Source: Streptomyces sp. NBC_00236
GTDB lineage: Bacteria; Actinomycetota; Actinomycetes; Streptomycetales; Streptomycetaceae
Assembly (NCBI RefSeq): GCF_036195045.1
Contig: NZ_CP108100.1
Span: 7,254,001 to 7,318,000 of the forward strand
Length of the DNA stretch: 64,000 nt
Reading direction: 5' to 3'
Part shown: positions 7,736 through 16,489 of the stretch, one piece after another
Position numbering within the stretch: the stretch's first letter is position 1
Layout of the letters: every line of letters starts with the position of its first letter
The notes under the pieces: model-generated
Database searches by the model: none
What the model was told of the DNA's origin: nothing
What the model saw: only the letters and a program-made list of their open reading frames with translations
Translations under genes and position numbers: made by a program

Positions 7736-8803
7736 TCAGCCGACGCTGCAGCTGCCGACCGACGGGGACGGGCTGCTCGGTCCGCTGGCGGTGAAGCCGA
7801 ACGATGTCGACTGCCCCGCGCCCAGGGTGCGGTTGTAACCGACCGGGGTCACGGTCAGAACGTTCCCGTTCCGGCTGGCGGTGCCGTTCCAGAGCGAGGT
7901 GACCGTCTGGCCGGCGGCCAGCGTCACCGGCACCTTCCAGTCGGTGACGCCGCTGCTGCCCGCCTTGATGGTCACCTCACCGTTGAAGCCGTCGCTCCAC
8001 GAACTGGTGGTCCGGTAGGTGGCGGTGCAGGCACCCGTGCCCGGAGGAGGAGTGGTTTCCCCGCTCGGAGGCGGAGTGGTGGGCGTGGTGGTGCCGCCAC
8101 CCAGGCTGACGCTGGAGCTGCCGGTGCTCTGGTAGCCCTCCGTGGCCATGATCATGTAGTAGTTGAACGCACCCATCGGCATCCCGGCCGCCTGCCAGGC
8201 GTCGAAGTGCGCGCCGGTGTTGATGGTGCCGCTGCTGCGCTTGCTCTGCCGGATGCTCCAGTACTGCTGGAAGGTCTTGGTGCCTTCCACGGAGGGCTGG
8301 TTGGTCCGGGTGGACTCGTAGATGTCGTACGTACCGCCGCCGTCGGTGACCGTGCCGCGCCTCGTGCCGGCGGAACCGGGGTTGTACGGACCGAAGTTCT
8401 CCACGATGTAGTACTCGACCAGCGGGTTGGCGGTCCACCCGTAGAGGGCGAGGTAGCCGTTGCTGCCCGGGTTGAACGAGCCGGAGTAGGTGACGGCCCG
8501 ACGACTGCCGTTGCTCCAGCCGAGTCCGCCGACCCAGTTGTTCACGCCGCTCCACTGGCTGCTGTACGAGCCGGCCGTGTCCGACAGCGTCATGCTGACG
8601 GAGCCCGGGGTGTCCGTCCAGAAGGAGTAGTAGTAGCCGTTGTGCGTACCGGTCGCGTTGTTGGTGAGGACCGTTGCGGCGCGTGCCGTGCCGGGCAGGA
8701 GCAGCCCTGCCGTCCCGGCCGCCACCAGAGCCCCGGCACTGCCGAAGACGAGTTTCCTCCGGCTGACATGACGTGGGTCGGAGTTGTGGGAGGTGTCGCT
8801 CAT
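7736..8803 (-). CDS. Secreted GH11 endo-1,4-beta-xylanase with CBM2
   Basis: This 355-residue enzyme hydrolyses internal beta-1,4 bonds of xylan outside the cell. ATG 8803 has GAGGAGG nearby. Residues 1-42 are a twin-arginine signal ([11 protein letters not shown], ending ARA). The GH11 jelly roll follows, with the acid/base pair visible in [13 protein letters not shown] (nucleophile Glu) and [14 protein letters not shown] (acid/base Glu). A Gly/Thr/Pro-rich linker ([20 protein letters not shown]) leads to a C-terminal cellulose-binding module of family 2 (about residues 265-350), with bounding cysteines CTATY and SCSVG. The architecture is that of the well-known Streptomyces two-domain family 11 xylanases. 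TCGAAA-type palindromes upstream suggest hemicellulose-responsive control. Confidence 0.93.
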   Translation of the reverse strand: MSDTSHNSDPRHVSRRKLVFGSAGALVAAGTAGLLLPGTARAATVLTNNATGTHNGYYYSFWTDTPGSVSMTLSDTAGSYSSQWSGVNNWVGGLGWSNGSRRAVTYSGSFNPGSNGYLALYGWTANPLVEYYIVENFGPYNPGSAGTRRGTVTDGGGTYDIYESTRTNQPSVEGTKTFQQYWSIRQSKRSSGTINTGAHFDAWQAAGMPMGAFNYYMIMATEGYQSTGSSSVSLGGGTTTPTTPPPSGETTPPPGTGACTATYRTTSSWSDGFNGEVTIKAGSSGVTDWKVPVTLAAGQTVTSLWNGTASRNGNVLTVTPVGYNRTLGAGQSTSFGFTASGPSSPSPSVGSCSVG

Positions 8804-8929
8804 ACGGTGTTTCCTCCTCGCGAATTGCGCGGTCTGTGACCAAAGGACACGCCGAGCACACGTCGGCGTTCATCGATGGGGTGACACAGCCCGGCCGCAC
8901 GCATCCCATGCACGGCCGGGGGCGTCACA

Positions 8930-8958
8930 ACAGTCGGGCCTGGCAAGGGAGTTGTCAA
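8930..8958 (-). promoter_or_regulatory. Probable xylanase promoter
   Basis: Minus strand TTGACA (8958-8953) and GACTGT (8935-8930) are spaced by 17 bp. The -10 is poor but the -35 is consensus. The predicted start lies about 120 bp before the xylanase ATG. Confidence 0.4.
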
Positions 8959-8971
8959 CGGTTTCCGTAAT

Positions 8972-8982
8972 GTTTCCGAAAC
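8972..8982. promoter_or_regulatory. GTTTC-C-GAAAC palindrome upstream of the xylanase -35
   Basis: A perfect 11-bp dyad lies 14 bp upstream of the TTGACA hexamer. GAAA/TTTC dyads are associated with xylan- and xylobiose-responsive repressors in Streptomyces. Confidence 0.45.
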
Positions 8983-9093
8983 GCCGGTGACACGGTGGAT
9001 CACTTCTGTGCAGGTCAGCGTGGCTGGTGGTGGAGCACCGAGGGAGGGCAGCTGAGATATTGCCGCAACGTCCGTGCCGGGACACGAGAGTTG

Positions 9094-9106
9094 TCGAAAC
9101 TTTCGA
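9094..9106. promoter_or_regulatory. TCGAAA-C-TTTCGA palindrome upstream of the xylanase
   Basis: This perfect 13-bp dyad, about 290 bp before the xylanase start, matches the CGAAA-N-TTTCG form reported for xylanase/xylobiose-transport regulation in actinomycetes. It is placed far from the proposed promoter, so it may act with the copy at 8972. Confidence 0.5.
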
Positions 9107-9120
9107 TCCCTCTTTCGGGG

Positions 9121-9154
9121 CACGGGGCACGGGGCACGGGGCACGGGCACGGGG
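9121..9154. repeat. CACGGGG tandem repeats
   Basis: Four to five head-to-tail copies of the 7-mer CACGGGG (one copy lacking a G). A simple GC-rich array outside genes, probably from replication slippage. Confidence 0.8.
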
Positions 9155-9353
9155 GGCGGGGCGTGAGGCGCTGTGGCGCCGGACTGCTCGGTACGCGGAG
9201 GCGCCGCCGCGACGGGACACGGCACCGGGGGAGATTCACCCGGAACCCGGCCGGGGCGGACGCCGGCCCTCTCGGGGCCCGAGGGCGCGCAGGGCTACGT
9301 CAACCGTGGGCCCGGACATGCCGACCAGGTGCGAACGAAAGTGTCCGCCGTGC

Positions 9354-9420
9354 GCGCGCCCCCGCGCGGACGGTGTCGGCGCGCCCCTGCGCGGACGGTG
9401 TCGGCGCGCCCCCGCGCCGC
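9354..9420. repeat. 25-bp tandem repeat, about 2.7 copies
   Basis: Units 9354-9378 and 9379-9403 are identical except one base; a truncated third follows. Each unit carries GCGCGCC and GCGCGGACGGTGTCG. No coding context. Confidence 0.8.
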
Positions 9421-9480
9421 CGGCACGGCCGACTGGGCAGCAGGGGCGATCCGGCCGCGGGAGACGCGGTTTCGACGCGA

Positions 9481-9636
9481 CTACCAGTAGTGCCGCCGCC
9501 CGCCGACGGCGTGCCCCGCTGCTCCCAGTATCCAGAGAACGGCCCCGACGACGAGCAGGACGATCCCGATGGTCCACAGGATCGAGATTCCCGCCACGAA
9601 GCCGATGACCAGGAGAATGACACCGAGGACGATCAT
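9481..9636 (-). CDS. DUF6131 small membrane protein
   Basis: This 51-residue protein is hydrophobic over most of its length and ends in GGRRHYW. Two membrane helices are predicted (MIVLGVILLVIGFVAGISIL and WTIGIVLLVVGAVLWILG) with a Gly-rich basic tail. The start ATG 9636 is preferred because GGAGG lies five bases upstream; an earlier in-frame ATG at 9648 overlaps that ribosome site. The length, the two-helix pattern and the HYW end fit DUF6131, a widespread actinobacterial family of unknown function. Confidence 0.8.
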   Translation of the reverse strand: MIVLGVILLVIGFVAGISILWTIGIVLLVVGAVLWILGAAGHAVGGRRHYW

Positions 9637-9711
9637 GATGTCCTCCATCCGCTTGACACTCGCTGCTATCAGCCTACGGCGCCGAGCTCCGGCCGTCGCG
9701 TTCGCGGTGCG

Positions 9712-10515
9712 TCAGCCGGATTCCCCGGACGGGCCCGGCCCGGCCGGCCCGGGGCTCGGTCGTACGACGGGAAGCCCGGCGGCCTGAGCGGCGTCGGCGA
9801 GTACGTGGCGCAGCATGGCCGGGGTGAGGCGGCCGGTGAACACGTTGCGCCGGCTGACGTGGTAGCAGCCGAAGACCGTCAATGCGGCTCGGGCCCCGTC
9901 CGCGGGTGCCAGCGTCACCTTGGTGCCGTGGCCGAAGGCGGGGCGGGGACGAGGCAGACTCCAGCCCGCCTGCCGAAGGGCCGGCAGGGCGGCCCGCCAG
10001 CCGAAGCCGCCCAGCACGACAACGGCGCGTGCTGTCGGTCGTAGCAGCCGCAGTTCCTGCGTCAGCCACGGGCGGCAGGTATCGCGCTCGCCGGTGGTGG
10101 GGCTGTTGGCGGGTGGTGCGCAGTGCACGGGGGCGGTGACTCGTACGCCGTACAGCTCCAGTCCGTCGCCGCGGCGCGTCGCGACGGGCCGGGAGGCGAG
10201 ACCGAGCTCGTGCAGTGTCGCGAACAGAAGGTCGCCGGCTTGATCACCGGTGAACATCCGGCCGGTCCGGTTCGCGCCGTGCGCGGCGGGCGCCAGCCCC
10301 GTGATCACCATGGCCGCGTCCGCGGGCCCGAACCCGGGCACCGGGCGCGCCCAGTACTGCCAGTCGCGGAACGCGGCACGTTTGATGAGCGCCGTCTCCT
10401 CGCGCCAGGCCACCAGACGCGGGCAGGCGCGGCACGACACCAGACTCGCGTCAAGGTCGGCCAGCGTGCCGGCCCTGGCGGCGGCGGACTCGGGGTAATC
10501 CTCTGCGGTGGACAT
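9712..10515 (-). CDS. Uracil-DNA glycosylase, family 5 (UdgB type)
   Basis: This 267-residue DNA repair enzyme excises uracil and other deaminated bases. The N-terminal CRACPRLVAWREE supplies two cysteines of the [4Fe-4S] cluster. The others fit APVHCAPPANSPTTGERDTC. The water-activating/base-pocket motif reads GLAPAAHGANRTGRMFTGD and the late minor-groove motif CYHVSRRNVFTGRLT, both as in UdgB. Length fits the family. The gene stands alone, head-on to nothing obvious, and ends 75 bp from the DUF6131 gene on the same strand. Confidence 0.92.
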   Translation of the reverse strand: MSTAEDYPESAAARAGTLADLDASLVSCRACPRLVAWREETALIKRAAFRDWQYWARPVPGFGPADAAMVITGLAPAAHGANRTGRMFTGDQAGDLLFATLHELGLASRPVATRRGDGLELYGVRVTAPVHCAPPANSPTTGERDTCRPWLTQELRLLRPTARAVVVLGGFGWRAALPALRQAGWSLPRPRPAFGHGTKVTLAPADGARAALTVFGCYHVSRRNVFTGRLTPAMLRHVLADAAQAAGLPVVRPSPGPAGPGPSGESG

Positions 10516-10748
10516 GGCTGACCCGTTTCGGAGCGGTGGACGTCGCCCAGCGGCCTGAGGCCCAGCAGCCGTCGCAGGTCGCCGAGGGCGACCGCGGGCG
10601 GCGGGTGCTCGCCGCAGTCACCGAGCGCGGCGAGACCGGAGGGAGCACGACTGCCGGGCCATGGCCCCGGGTCGGCTGCGCTCGTCGCAGGTCCCTGGCC
10701 GTACCCGCGTGCTCGTCGACCCTGGCATCACGGGCCCCGCGGGCCGGT

Positions 10749-11795
10749 TCACGGGCTGCCCGGATGCTGTGCGGTCGCCGGCAACGGGATGCGCAGGGCG
10801 GAGCGGCCGCCCCGCCAGGCCCTCAGCAACAGCGCACCCAGTCTGTCTTCGAGCAGGCCGGTGGCCTGGATACCGAAGGCCACTTCGGGGTCCAGGCCCG
10901 GCTCGGCCGCCAGGAGGGGGTCGATCACCTCCAGGCGGACGACTTGCTCGTGCACCGCGTCGGCCTCGACGTGCTCGTCGTAGAAACGTGCGGCGGCCGG
11001 CCCGGCACCCGTGCGCCGCATCGCCCTGGCGAGCCGCCGGGACCCGGGGGAGGACGTCACCTCGACCGCGGCGAAGTGCCCCACGAGAGCGGCACGCAAC
11101 GCCCGGTGCAGACCGAACAGCGACATCACGTTGACCGTGCACAGAGCCTCCGCGGGGGCCGCGTCGAGGTAGTGACCGTAGGCGTGGTCCAGTCCGAGGT
11201 CGTCCATCAGGTCCGCGAAGAGCCGGGCGTGGATGTCCTCGGCGCGTCCGGCGCCGAACTCGTCGTACTCCACCGCCACCATCGCGGCCTTCGCACGGCC
11301 GTGCAGCCGCGGGATGACCCAGGCGTGCGGGTCGGCTTCCTTGAGGTGGTAGAGCGAGCGGAGCGCCGCGTACTCCCGGACCTGCCAGAGCAGGCCTTCG
11401 TTCTGCAGGAAGTCGCTCACTCCGGTGCCGTCGTCGACGGCCGGTTCGGTGAGGATCGTGGCAAGGGCGTCACGCGCGTCGGCCTCCCCCGGGACGTCCG
11501 TGCGCAAGGCGGTGAGGAAGCGGTGCTCCAGCGCCCCACGCAGCCGCAACAGGTCGGGATCCCACTCACGGTCGTCACCGACTCCGTCGAATCCCTGATA
11601 GTGCAGCTCGTACAGAACATAGAGCGCAAGCTGGAGATCGTCCCCGTAGGGATCGGTCCCGGACACGGAGTGCGGATCCACCTGAGGTGCGTGGCCGTCC
11701 CGCAGGGCCGACAGGACGGCCCGGGAGAGCACTCCGCGCGAGGTGGGCAGTGCCGGGCTGACGTCACGCGATTCGGAGTAGAGCGCGGTGGTCAT
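10749..11795 (-). CDS. Iron-containing redox enzyme, haem-oxygenase-like (HDO) fold
   Basis: This 348-residue, mostly helical protein belongs to the Haem_oxygenas_2/HDO group. These are cofactor-free diiron or iron oxidases, for example in N-oxygenation and decarboxylative alkene formation. The C-terminal helix carries the conserved FYDEHVEADAVHEQ (about residues 271-284). Upstream helices hold REYAALRSLYHLKEADPHAW and EYDEFGAGRAEDIHARLF, which supply further Glu/His ligand candidates (E176, H189). The start ATG 11795 overlaps the CDGSH stop as ATGA, so translation is coupled. It is the last gene of a three-gene operon after a methyltransferase and a CDGSH protein. The substrate is unknown. 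Confidence 0.8.
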   Translation of the reverse strand: MTTALYSESRDVSPALPTSRGVLSRAVLSALRDGHAPQVDPHSVSGTDPYGDDLQLALYVLYELHYQGFDGVGDDREWDPDLLRLRGALEHRFLTALRTDVPGEADARDALATILTEPAVDDGTGVSDFLQNEGLLWQVREYAALRSLYHLKEADPHAWVIPRLHGRAKAAMVAVEYDEFGAGRAEDIHARLFADLMDDLGLDHAYGHYLDAAPAEALCTVNVMSLFGLHRALRAALVGHFAAVEVTSSPGSRRLARAMRRTGAGPAAARFYDEHVEADAVHEQVVRLEVIDPLLAAEPGLDPEVAFGIQATGLLEDRLGALLLRAWRGGRSALRIPLPATAQHPGSP

Positions 11796-12043
11796 GCTGT
11801 CGCACCTGATTCCGGGTCGGTGGCCGTGTCGGTCCCGGTCCTGGCAGGCGGGGCTGAGCGGCTGCGGTGGCTGGTGTCGCACCAGGGATAGCGGCGACTG
11901 CGGCGGCAGGTGCACACCGCCACCATGAAGCGATCGGAGGTGACAGCCACGCCGTCATGTCCGGCGACGGTGACGGGTCCCTCCACCAGGAGCGGTCCGC
12001 CGGGTTCGAGGCGGACACGGCGGGCGTCAGATGTATCGCGCAC
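11792..12043 (-). CDS. CDGSH iron-sulfur domain protein
   Basis: This 83-residue protein reads from GTG 12043. A beta-rich N-terminus (RVRLEPGGPLLVEGPVTVAG) leads to CTCRRSRRYPWCDTSH (residues 44-59). That is the C-x-C-x8-C-x3-H ligand set of the mitoNEET-type [2Fe-2S] cluster (Cys44, Cys46, Cys55, His59; Thr replaces Gly of CDGSH). Such proteins transfer electrons or clusters. The gene starts inside the end of the methyltransferase gene (17-bp overlap) and ends in ATGA with the HDO enzyme. It could therefore be the electron or cluster donor for that enzyme. That link is inference from gene order. Confidence 0.85.
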   Translation of the reverse strand: MRDTSDARRVRLEPGGPLLVEGPVTVAGHDGVAVTSDRFMVAVCTCRRSRRYPWCDTSHRSRSAPPARTGTDTATDPESGATA

Positions 12044-12704
12044 GGATGACCACCAGTTCCTCTTTGTCCTGTCCTGAGTCGTCCAACAGTCCCTGATCGC
12101 GGAGCCACGGGAGGCGGGAGCGCAGGACGGGTCCCAGGGGGATGAGCTCGCGGTCGATGACCTCCGCGTCGAGGCGCGCCCGTGCGAGGACGTCGATCGT
12201 GGTCTGGTCGCCGCACATTTTCGAATGGACCATGAGCAGCGTTCCGCCGGGTCGCAGAACGGTCGCGGCGGTCGCACAGACCCGGTCGACGACGGCGCGG
12301 CCGTCCGGACCGCCGTCCCACGCACGGGCTCTGCCCCGCAGCGGGGGTCTTGCGGTCGGCGAGGGAACGTACGGAGGGTTACTGAGGACCATGTCGTACT
12401 GTTCCGCGTCGAGAGCGGACAGGTCGCGATACCGGACGGTGACCCGGCTGCGGTGGAGGGCGGCGTTCACCCTGGCGCACAGCACCGCCCTGTGCGAGAT
12501 GTCGACGGCGGTGACGCGTGCGCCCAACCGGGCGGCGTGCACGGCCAGGGCCCCGCTGCCGGTCCCCAGTTCCAGGACACGTGTCCCGGGGCTGATGTTC
12601 TCCCGGGCGAGAGCCCGCATGAGGAGGTGCGTGTCGTGTTGCGGAGCGTAGACGCCCGGCACCGTCACGATGCGCCGTGGCATGCCCAGAGGTGATACGG
12701 CCAT
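12027..12704 (-). CDS. HemK2/MTQ2-like class I methyltransferase
   Basis: This 225-residue SAM-dependent methyltransferase starts at ATG 12704, with GAGAGG at -5 to -10. PGVYAPQHDTHLL near residue 16, the SAM loop VLELGTGSG (43-51), the acidic VTAVDIS strand and SNPPYVPSP (108-116) are the signature of HemK2/PrmC-type enzymes. NPPY orients an amide nitrogen of a Gln side chain or a related planar nitrogen. Bacterial PrmC methylates release factors, but this protein lacks PrmC's N-terminal helical domain. It sits first in an operon with CDGSH and HDO genes, so a dedicated peptide or small-molecule substrate is plausible. Confidence 0.85.
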   Translation of the reverse strand: MAVSPLGMPRRIVTVPGVYAPQHDTHLLMRALARENISPGTRVLELGTGSGALAVHAARLGARVTAVDISHRAVLCARVNAALHRSRVTVRYRDLSALDAEQYDMVLSNPPYVPSPTARPPLRGRARAWDGGPDGRAVVDRVCATAATVLRPGGTLLMVHSKMCGDQTTIDVLARARLDAEVIDRELIPLGPVLRSRLPWLRDQGLLDDSGQDKEELVVIRARYI

Positions 12705-13641
12705 GGCCACCTCTCGCCGTCGTAGTGGCGCCGACCGGTCGCCGCCTGTCCAGGATGTGCCGAGCGCAGGACGGGCGCCATTCCGGCGGTCACGGACCGT
12801 GTCCGGCACGCCTTGTCCCGCAGGGCCCGCAGCGGTACGGCCGTCCACGCGGATGGTCCCGTGGAGGGAAGCGCGCGTGTGGCCGCGGAGGGGCATAGGC
12901 GCACCGAACCGCTCGCGGGGGCGCTCCGCCACGACATCGAGGGAGCCGACAGCCGCGGCGTCCTCCGCCGCGGCCGGCACCCCGGCCGGACCGATCCGGT
13001 CATGTGTCACTGCAGCCTCCCCGGGTTCGGGGCTCTCCTGCCCACCGAAACCGAAAGGATGGGCCGCTGCGGCATATGTTCCAGAACCACTCGGCCTCGG
13101 CGGGAGTGCGTTCCCTTGGGACACCCTCCAATTCGGGTGCACGGACGCTCACCCGGGAAAAACGGAGGCCAATGCGTCCGGTGCTGCATGACCGACGACA
13201 CGTTCGCGCAAGGACGAACGGCGTCGGCGCCCGGCCACGGCAGGCCCCCGTGAACGAGTGCGGATGATGGGTGAGCGATGGTTCCCCGGCCGCCGCACCC
13301 TCCGTAAAGCTGGGCCCCCGCGAAGAGAATCGGACCGGGTGAACGGTGCGCCGACGGGGGAAATGGCGAGCTCGCCTGTCCGGCCGCATCCTGAAGTAAG
13401 GGAAAGCCTTGCGGGGGCGTTTGCGCGGTTCCTTACAAGAACGCCCAGGACAAGCGGGACGGGATGATCGCAACGCTGCTGATTCCCTGAGCGCAAGGTC
13501 CGACCTGCCTCGGGGAAGGGGCACCCGACACCCGGTGGGCGAGCGGATCTCCCGGAGGCCGGCCACCCGGGCGCGGGGCCGGGCTCACCCGGACGGGCCG
13601 GCACGGGAAGGACCGCGAGTCCGACGAGACGTGGAGGACCG
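12705..13641. other. 937-bp interval without a recognisable gene
   Basis: Both strands hold open frames, but they lack ribosome sites, family motifs and consistent codon bias. The methyltransferase frame stays open about 440 bp upstream (to 13142), but residues before ATG 12704 look unlike any methyltransferase. Less GC-rich patches occur around 13060-13120 and 13290-13440 and may hold promoters for the flanking divergent genes. I see no repeats or RNA genes. Confidence 0.5.
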
Positions 13642-14097
13642 ATGGCCGTACGACATCGATTGATCGAAAGTCCCGTGGAGGATGTCTGGGCCGTTCTGGC
13701 CGACGGTACGCGGTACGGCGACTGGGTGGTCGGTACGTCGAAGTCGCGTCCTGAGGAAGGGGAGTGGCCGCAGGTCGGCTCCTGCATCACCTATGTGATC
13801 CGGCTCGGTCCGTGGTCAGTGGCGGGAAGCACCGTCGTACGACGGTGCGAGCCTCCCCGTGTGCTGGAACTGGAGGTCGACAGCGGGTGGGCCGGTACGG
13901 CCCGGATCGCTCTGGAAGTCCGGCCCTGGGGTGAGAACACACTGGTGACCATCGATGAACACCCGCTGCGCGGACCGGCCGGAAAGCTTCACAACGCAGC
14001 CGCGGACGCGCTGATCCAACTGCGCCATCGCAGCATGCTCGCCCGGCTGGCGGACACGGTCGAGAAGGCCCCGCACGGCAGGCACGGCTCCGGCTGA
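13642..14097 (+). CDS. SRPBCC-family (polyketide cyclase/START-like) protein
   Basis: This 151-residue protein has a perfectly placed GGAGG before ATG 13642. It begins VRHRLIESPVEDVWAVLADG-x-RYGDWVVG, the classic start of SRPBCC hydrophobic-pocket proteins. The later part alternates strands (TYVIRLGPWSVAGSTVV, RVLELEVDSGWAGTARIALE) and ends in a long helix (ADALIQLRHRSMLARLADTV). The fold binds a hydrophobic ligand or acts as a cyclase/aromatase. No polyketide genes are nearby, so function is open. Confidence 0.85.
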   Translation: MAVRHRLIESPVEDVWAVLADGTRYGDWVVGTSKSRPEEGEWPQVGSCITYVIRLGPWSVAGSTVVRRCEPPRVLELEVDSGWAGTARIALEVRPWGENTLVTIDEHPLRGPAGKLHNAAADALIQLRHRSMLARLADTVEKAPHGRHGSG

Positions 14098-14220
14098 AAC
14101 CGACACCGCAGAGGGCCCGGAGACGTTCGCCGCGGGCGACGGTGCTGCCTGGCTCGACCGGTACGGCACGTGGGACCGCCGGGGCCCGGACCTTCCGCGG
14201 GCGACGATCCGCCCGCGCGC

Positions 14221-14258
14221 GTGCGGCCCCGCCCGTCGGAGGACGGGCCGGGCCGCAC
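14221..14258. terminator. Bidirectional terminator between SRPBCC and GH51-like genes
   Basis: GTGCGGCCCCGCCCGTC (14221-14237) and GACGGGCCGGGCCGCAC (14242-14258) make a 17-bp stem with one mismatch and a GGAG loop. It lies between two convergent genes. Confidence 0.8.
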
Positions 14259-14266
14259 GCCGTGGG

Positions 14267-16402
14267 TCAGGAGGTGCGGCAGACCGTGCCGTTGAGGGTG
14301 AACGCCGTCGGGGTGGGGTTGGCGCCGTCGTTGGCTCCGACGAAGCCGAAGGTGGCGGTGGAGCCGCCGCGCGGGGCCAGCTCGGCGTTGGTGCCGTTGT
14401 CGGTCACATGGACGCGCGTGCCCGAGCCGGAGACGTTTGCGTTCCAGGAGCTCTGCACGGACTGGCCGGTGGACGGCCAGGTGAAGTCCAGGGTCCAGCC
14501 GTTGACCGGGGCGTCACCGACGTTGGAGACCGTGACGGTGGCGACGAATCCGTTGCCCCAGCCCCTGTCCACCCGGTAGTTGACCAGGCAGCTGCTGGCG
14601 CGCGGAGCCGTGGTGGCGAAGGTCAGCGGCTCGGAGGGGCGCGAGAGGCGGCCGTCGGCGTCCCGGGCGAGGACGTTGACCGTGTGCTCGGAGCCCGGCG
14701 GCAGGTTGTGCAGCGTCGCCGAGGTGGAGGTCGAGGTGGTGAGCAACTGGGCGTTGGTGCCCAGCTGTTCGTACACCTCGTAGCGCACCGCCTTGCCGTT
14801 CGCGGGGGCCGTCCAGCTCACCGTGGCGGTCGAGCTGTCCACGGCGGTGGTCCTCGGTGCGCCGGGCGCTCCGACCGAGGCCGCGGTGGCGTGCGGGGCG
14901 ACGGTGATCGTGGTGATCGAGTACGGCGGCAGCACCTGGTCTTCTCCGGCGGTGGCGGCCACCCGGGTGATATCGGTGTCGCCGCGGCCGTAACGGTGCA
15001 CGACCGGCGCCTGGGCGGTGGGCGTGTATCCGGCGTAACTGATGTCCGCGGTGCGGGAGTTCAGCGGGTCCTTGTTGATCAGCATCACGCTCAGCGTGCC
15101 GTCGGCCCGGTGCACGGCATGCGCGGAGACCTGGTCGCTGTCGGTGGAGGAAGCGACCATCGTGTCACCGGGGCGGCCCAGCTTGGTCAGCGACTTGATG
15201 CCGTAGTACGGGTGGAACGGTGTGTTCACGGCCGGCTGGCAGACGTCGCCGACGCAGCCGCCGCTGGAGAGCAGGCCGAAGTCGTTGAAGTCGGTGTCGC
15301 CGTCCACCGTCTCCACCTTGGTGGGCCCGTTGTGGACGTTCCACCAGTCGACGTTGAAGACGCCGTTCTCCAGCGCCGTCATGTAGGTGTCCGCGGCGAA
15401 CAGGCCGTTGGGGCGGCTGTTCATCTGGACGTTGGAGTTGACCTCGGTGAGCGCGATGCCGATCTCCGACGAGCGTTCCCCGGCGTACCGGTCGATCTGC
15501 CTGCGGACCTCGCGGAGCTGTCCGGGCAGCCGGGCGGTCCGGTCCAGGGCCTCGTCGGCGGTGGCGCCGCCCGGGTAGGAGTGCACGATGGTGAAGTCGA
15601 TCGTCCCGGCGACCTCGGACAGCACGGTGTGGTTCCAGTCGGCGGAGTCTCCTGGGCCGGTGATGCCGTCCGGCCAGTCGCCCGGCGTCGTCAGCACGGC
15701 GCCGATCTTGATCGTCGGGTCGACCGCCTTCATCGCACCGGCGTAGGCGAGGACGTTGCGGGCGTACTCGCGCGGGCTCTTGTCCGGGTGGTCGTCGGCC
15801 TCCCAGCCGTTGCCGTAGTGGCCGTTGCCGTAGATCTCGTTGCCGATCTCCCAGTACTTCGCCCCGTAGCCGCGGGTGACGTTGGCGTACCGGACCCAGT
15901 CGGCGGCCTCCTGCGGGGTGCCGGTGCCGTAGTTGGCGATGATCATCGACTGGGAGCCGGAGGCGCGGACGCTGCCCATGAACTCGTCGAAGGTGGTGCC
16001 GGGAGCCACGTAGCCCCCGGGGGCGGTGTGGTCCTTCCAGTGGTAGATGTCGCCGTAGGAGCCGCCCGGGTAGCGCATCATGCCGACACCCGCATCGCCC
16101 AGCAGGCCGGTCACGTCGGGGTCGTTCATGTGCGAGTCCCAGAGCGCGTGGTTGACCCCGAACGCCGCCTTGTCGATCGTGCCGAGCCCCACCCCCGCGT
16201 TGACGGAGACCTCGACGGCCGACGCCGCTGCGGCCGGGTCCGCGGTGGCCCGGCCGGTCGCGGCGGGTGCCGGGGGAGCGGCGGCGAGGGCGGCGACCGT
16301 GGCCAGAACGCAGACGAGTGCTGCGGCGGGGCGTCTGTCCGCGGTTCGTCCGGCCCTGCGGTGCGGCCGGCCCAACCGGCCGGGGAGGTGTGCGAGCGGC
16401 AT
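14267..16402 (-). CDS. Secreted GH51-like alpha-L-arabinofuranosidase with FnIII and CBM2
   Basis: This 711-residue secreted glycosidase starts at ATG 16402 with GAGGAGG seven bases away. The N-terminus is arginine-rich and then hydrophobic, an export signal ending near PAPAATG. The catalytic barrel has GH51 landmarks: MRYPGGSYGDIYHWKD, IANYGTGTPQEAADWVRYAN, the acid/base YWEIGNEIYGNG and the probable nucleophile IALTEVNSN. A beta domain follows. Then comes a fibronectin type III module (about 515-600: TAVDSSTATVSWTAPANG), and a C-terminal CBM2 (about 610-711) with bounding cysteines SCLVNYRVD and GTVCRTS. It likely removes arabinose side chains from plant xylan. GH44 or a related clan-A family is the alternative. 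The promoter bears a CebR box. Confidence 0.8.
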   Translation of the reverse strand: MPLAHLPGRLGRPHRRAGRTADRRPAAALVCVLATVAALAAAPPAPAATGRATADPAAAASAVEVSVNAGVGLGTIDKAAFGVNHALWDSHMNDPDVTGLLGDAGVGMMRYPGGSYGDIYHWKDHTAPGGYVAPGTTFDEFMGSVRASGSQSMIIANYGTGTPQEAADWVRYANVTRGYGAKYWEIGNEIYGNGHYGNGWEADDHPDKSPREYARNVLAYAGAMKAVDPTIKIGAVLTTPGDWPDGITGPGDSADWNHTVLSEVAGTIDFTIVHSYPGGATADEALDRTARLPGQLREVRRQIDRYAGERSSEIGIALTEVNSNVQMNSRPNGLFAADTYMTALENGVFNVDWWNVHNGPTKVETVDGDTDFNDFGLLSSGGCVGDVCQPAVNTPFHPYYGIKSLTKLGRPGDTMVASSTDSDQVSAHAVHRADGTLSVMLINKDPLNSRTADISYAGYTPTAQAPVVHRYGRGDTDITRVAATAGEDQVLPPYSITTITVAPHATAASVGAPGAPRTTAVDSSTATVSWTAPANGKAVRYEVYEQLGTNAQLLTTSTSTSATLHNLPPGSEHTVNVLARDADGRLSRPSEPLTFATTAPRASSCLVNYRVDRGWGNGFVATVTVSNVGDAPVNGWTLDFTWPSTGQSVQSSWNANVSGSGTRVHVTDNGTNAELAPRGGSTATFGFVGANDGANPTPTAFTLNGTVCRTS

Positions 16403-16489
16403 GGCGTGTCCTCCTCGGGCGAGCGCCGCGTCGGTCGGCGTAACGCCCGGTGTGAGTGGTCGGTGGGTGCCATCGGTGCGGAGCACCCG

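Larger units (their letters stand above)
8804..9480. other. Long regulatory/low-complexity interval upstream of the xylanase
   Basis: About 680 bp without a credible gene. The xylanase-proximal 300 bp hold a TTGACA promoter and two TTTCG/CGAAA palindromes. The distal part is filled with two GC-rich tandem repeat arrays. No frame shows a recognisable product. Confidence 0.55.

Noticed and set aside
9121..9420. CRISPR-like tandem repeats
   Set aside because: The repeats are contiguous with no unique spacers, and no cas genes are present.
12705..13142. N-terminal extension of the HemK2-like methyltransferase to 13142
   Set aside because: The upstream residues have no similarity to methyltransferases, and ATG 12704 has a proper ribosome site and the family start.
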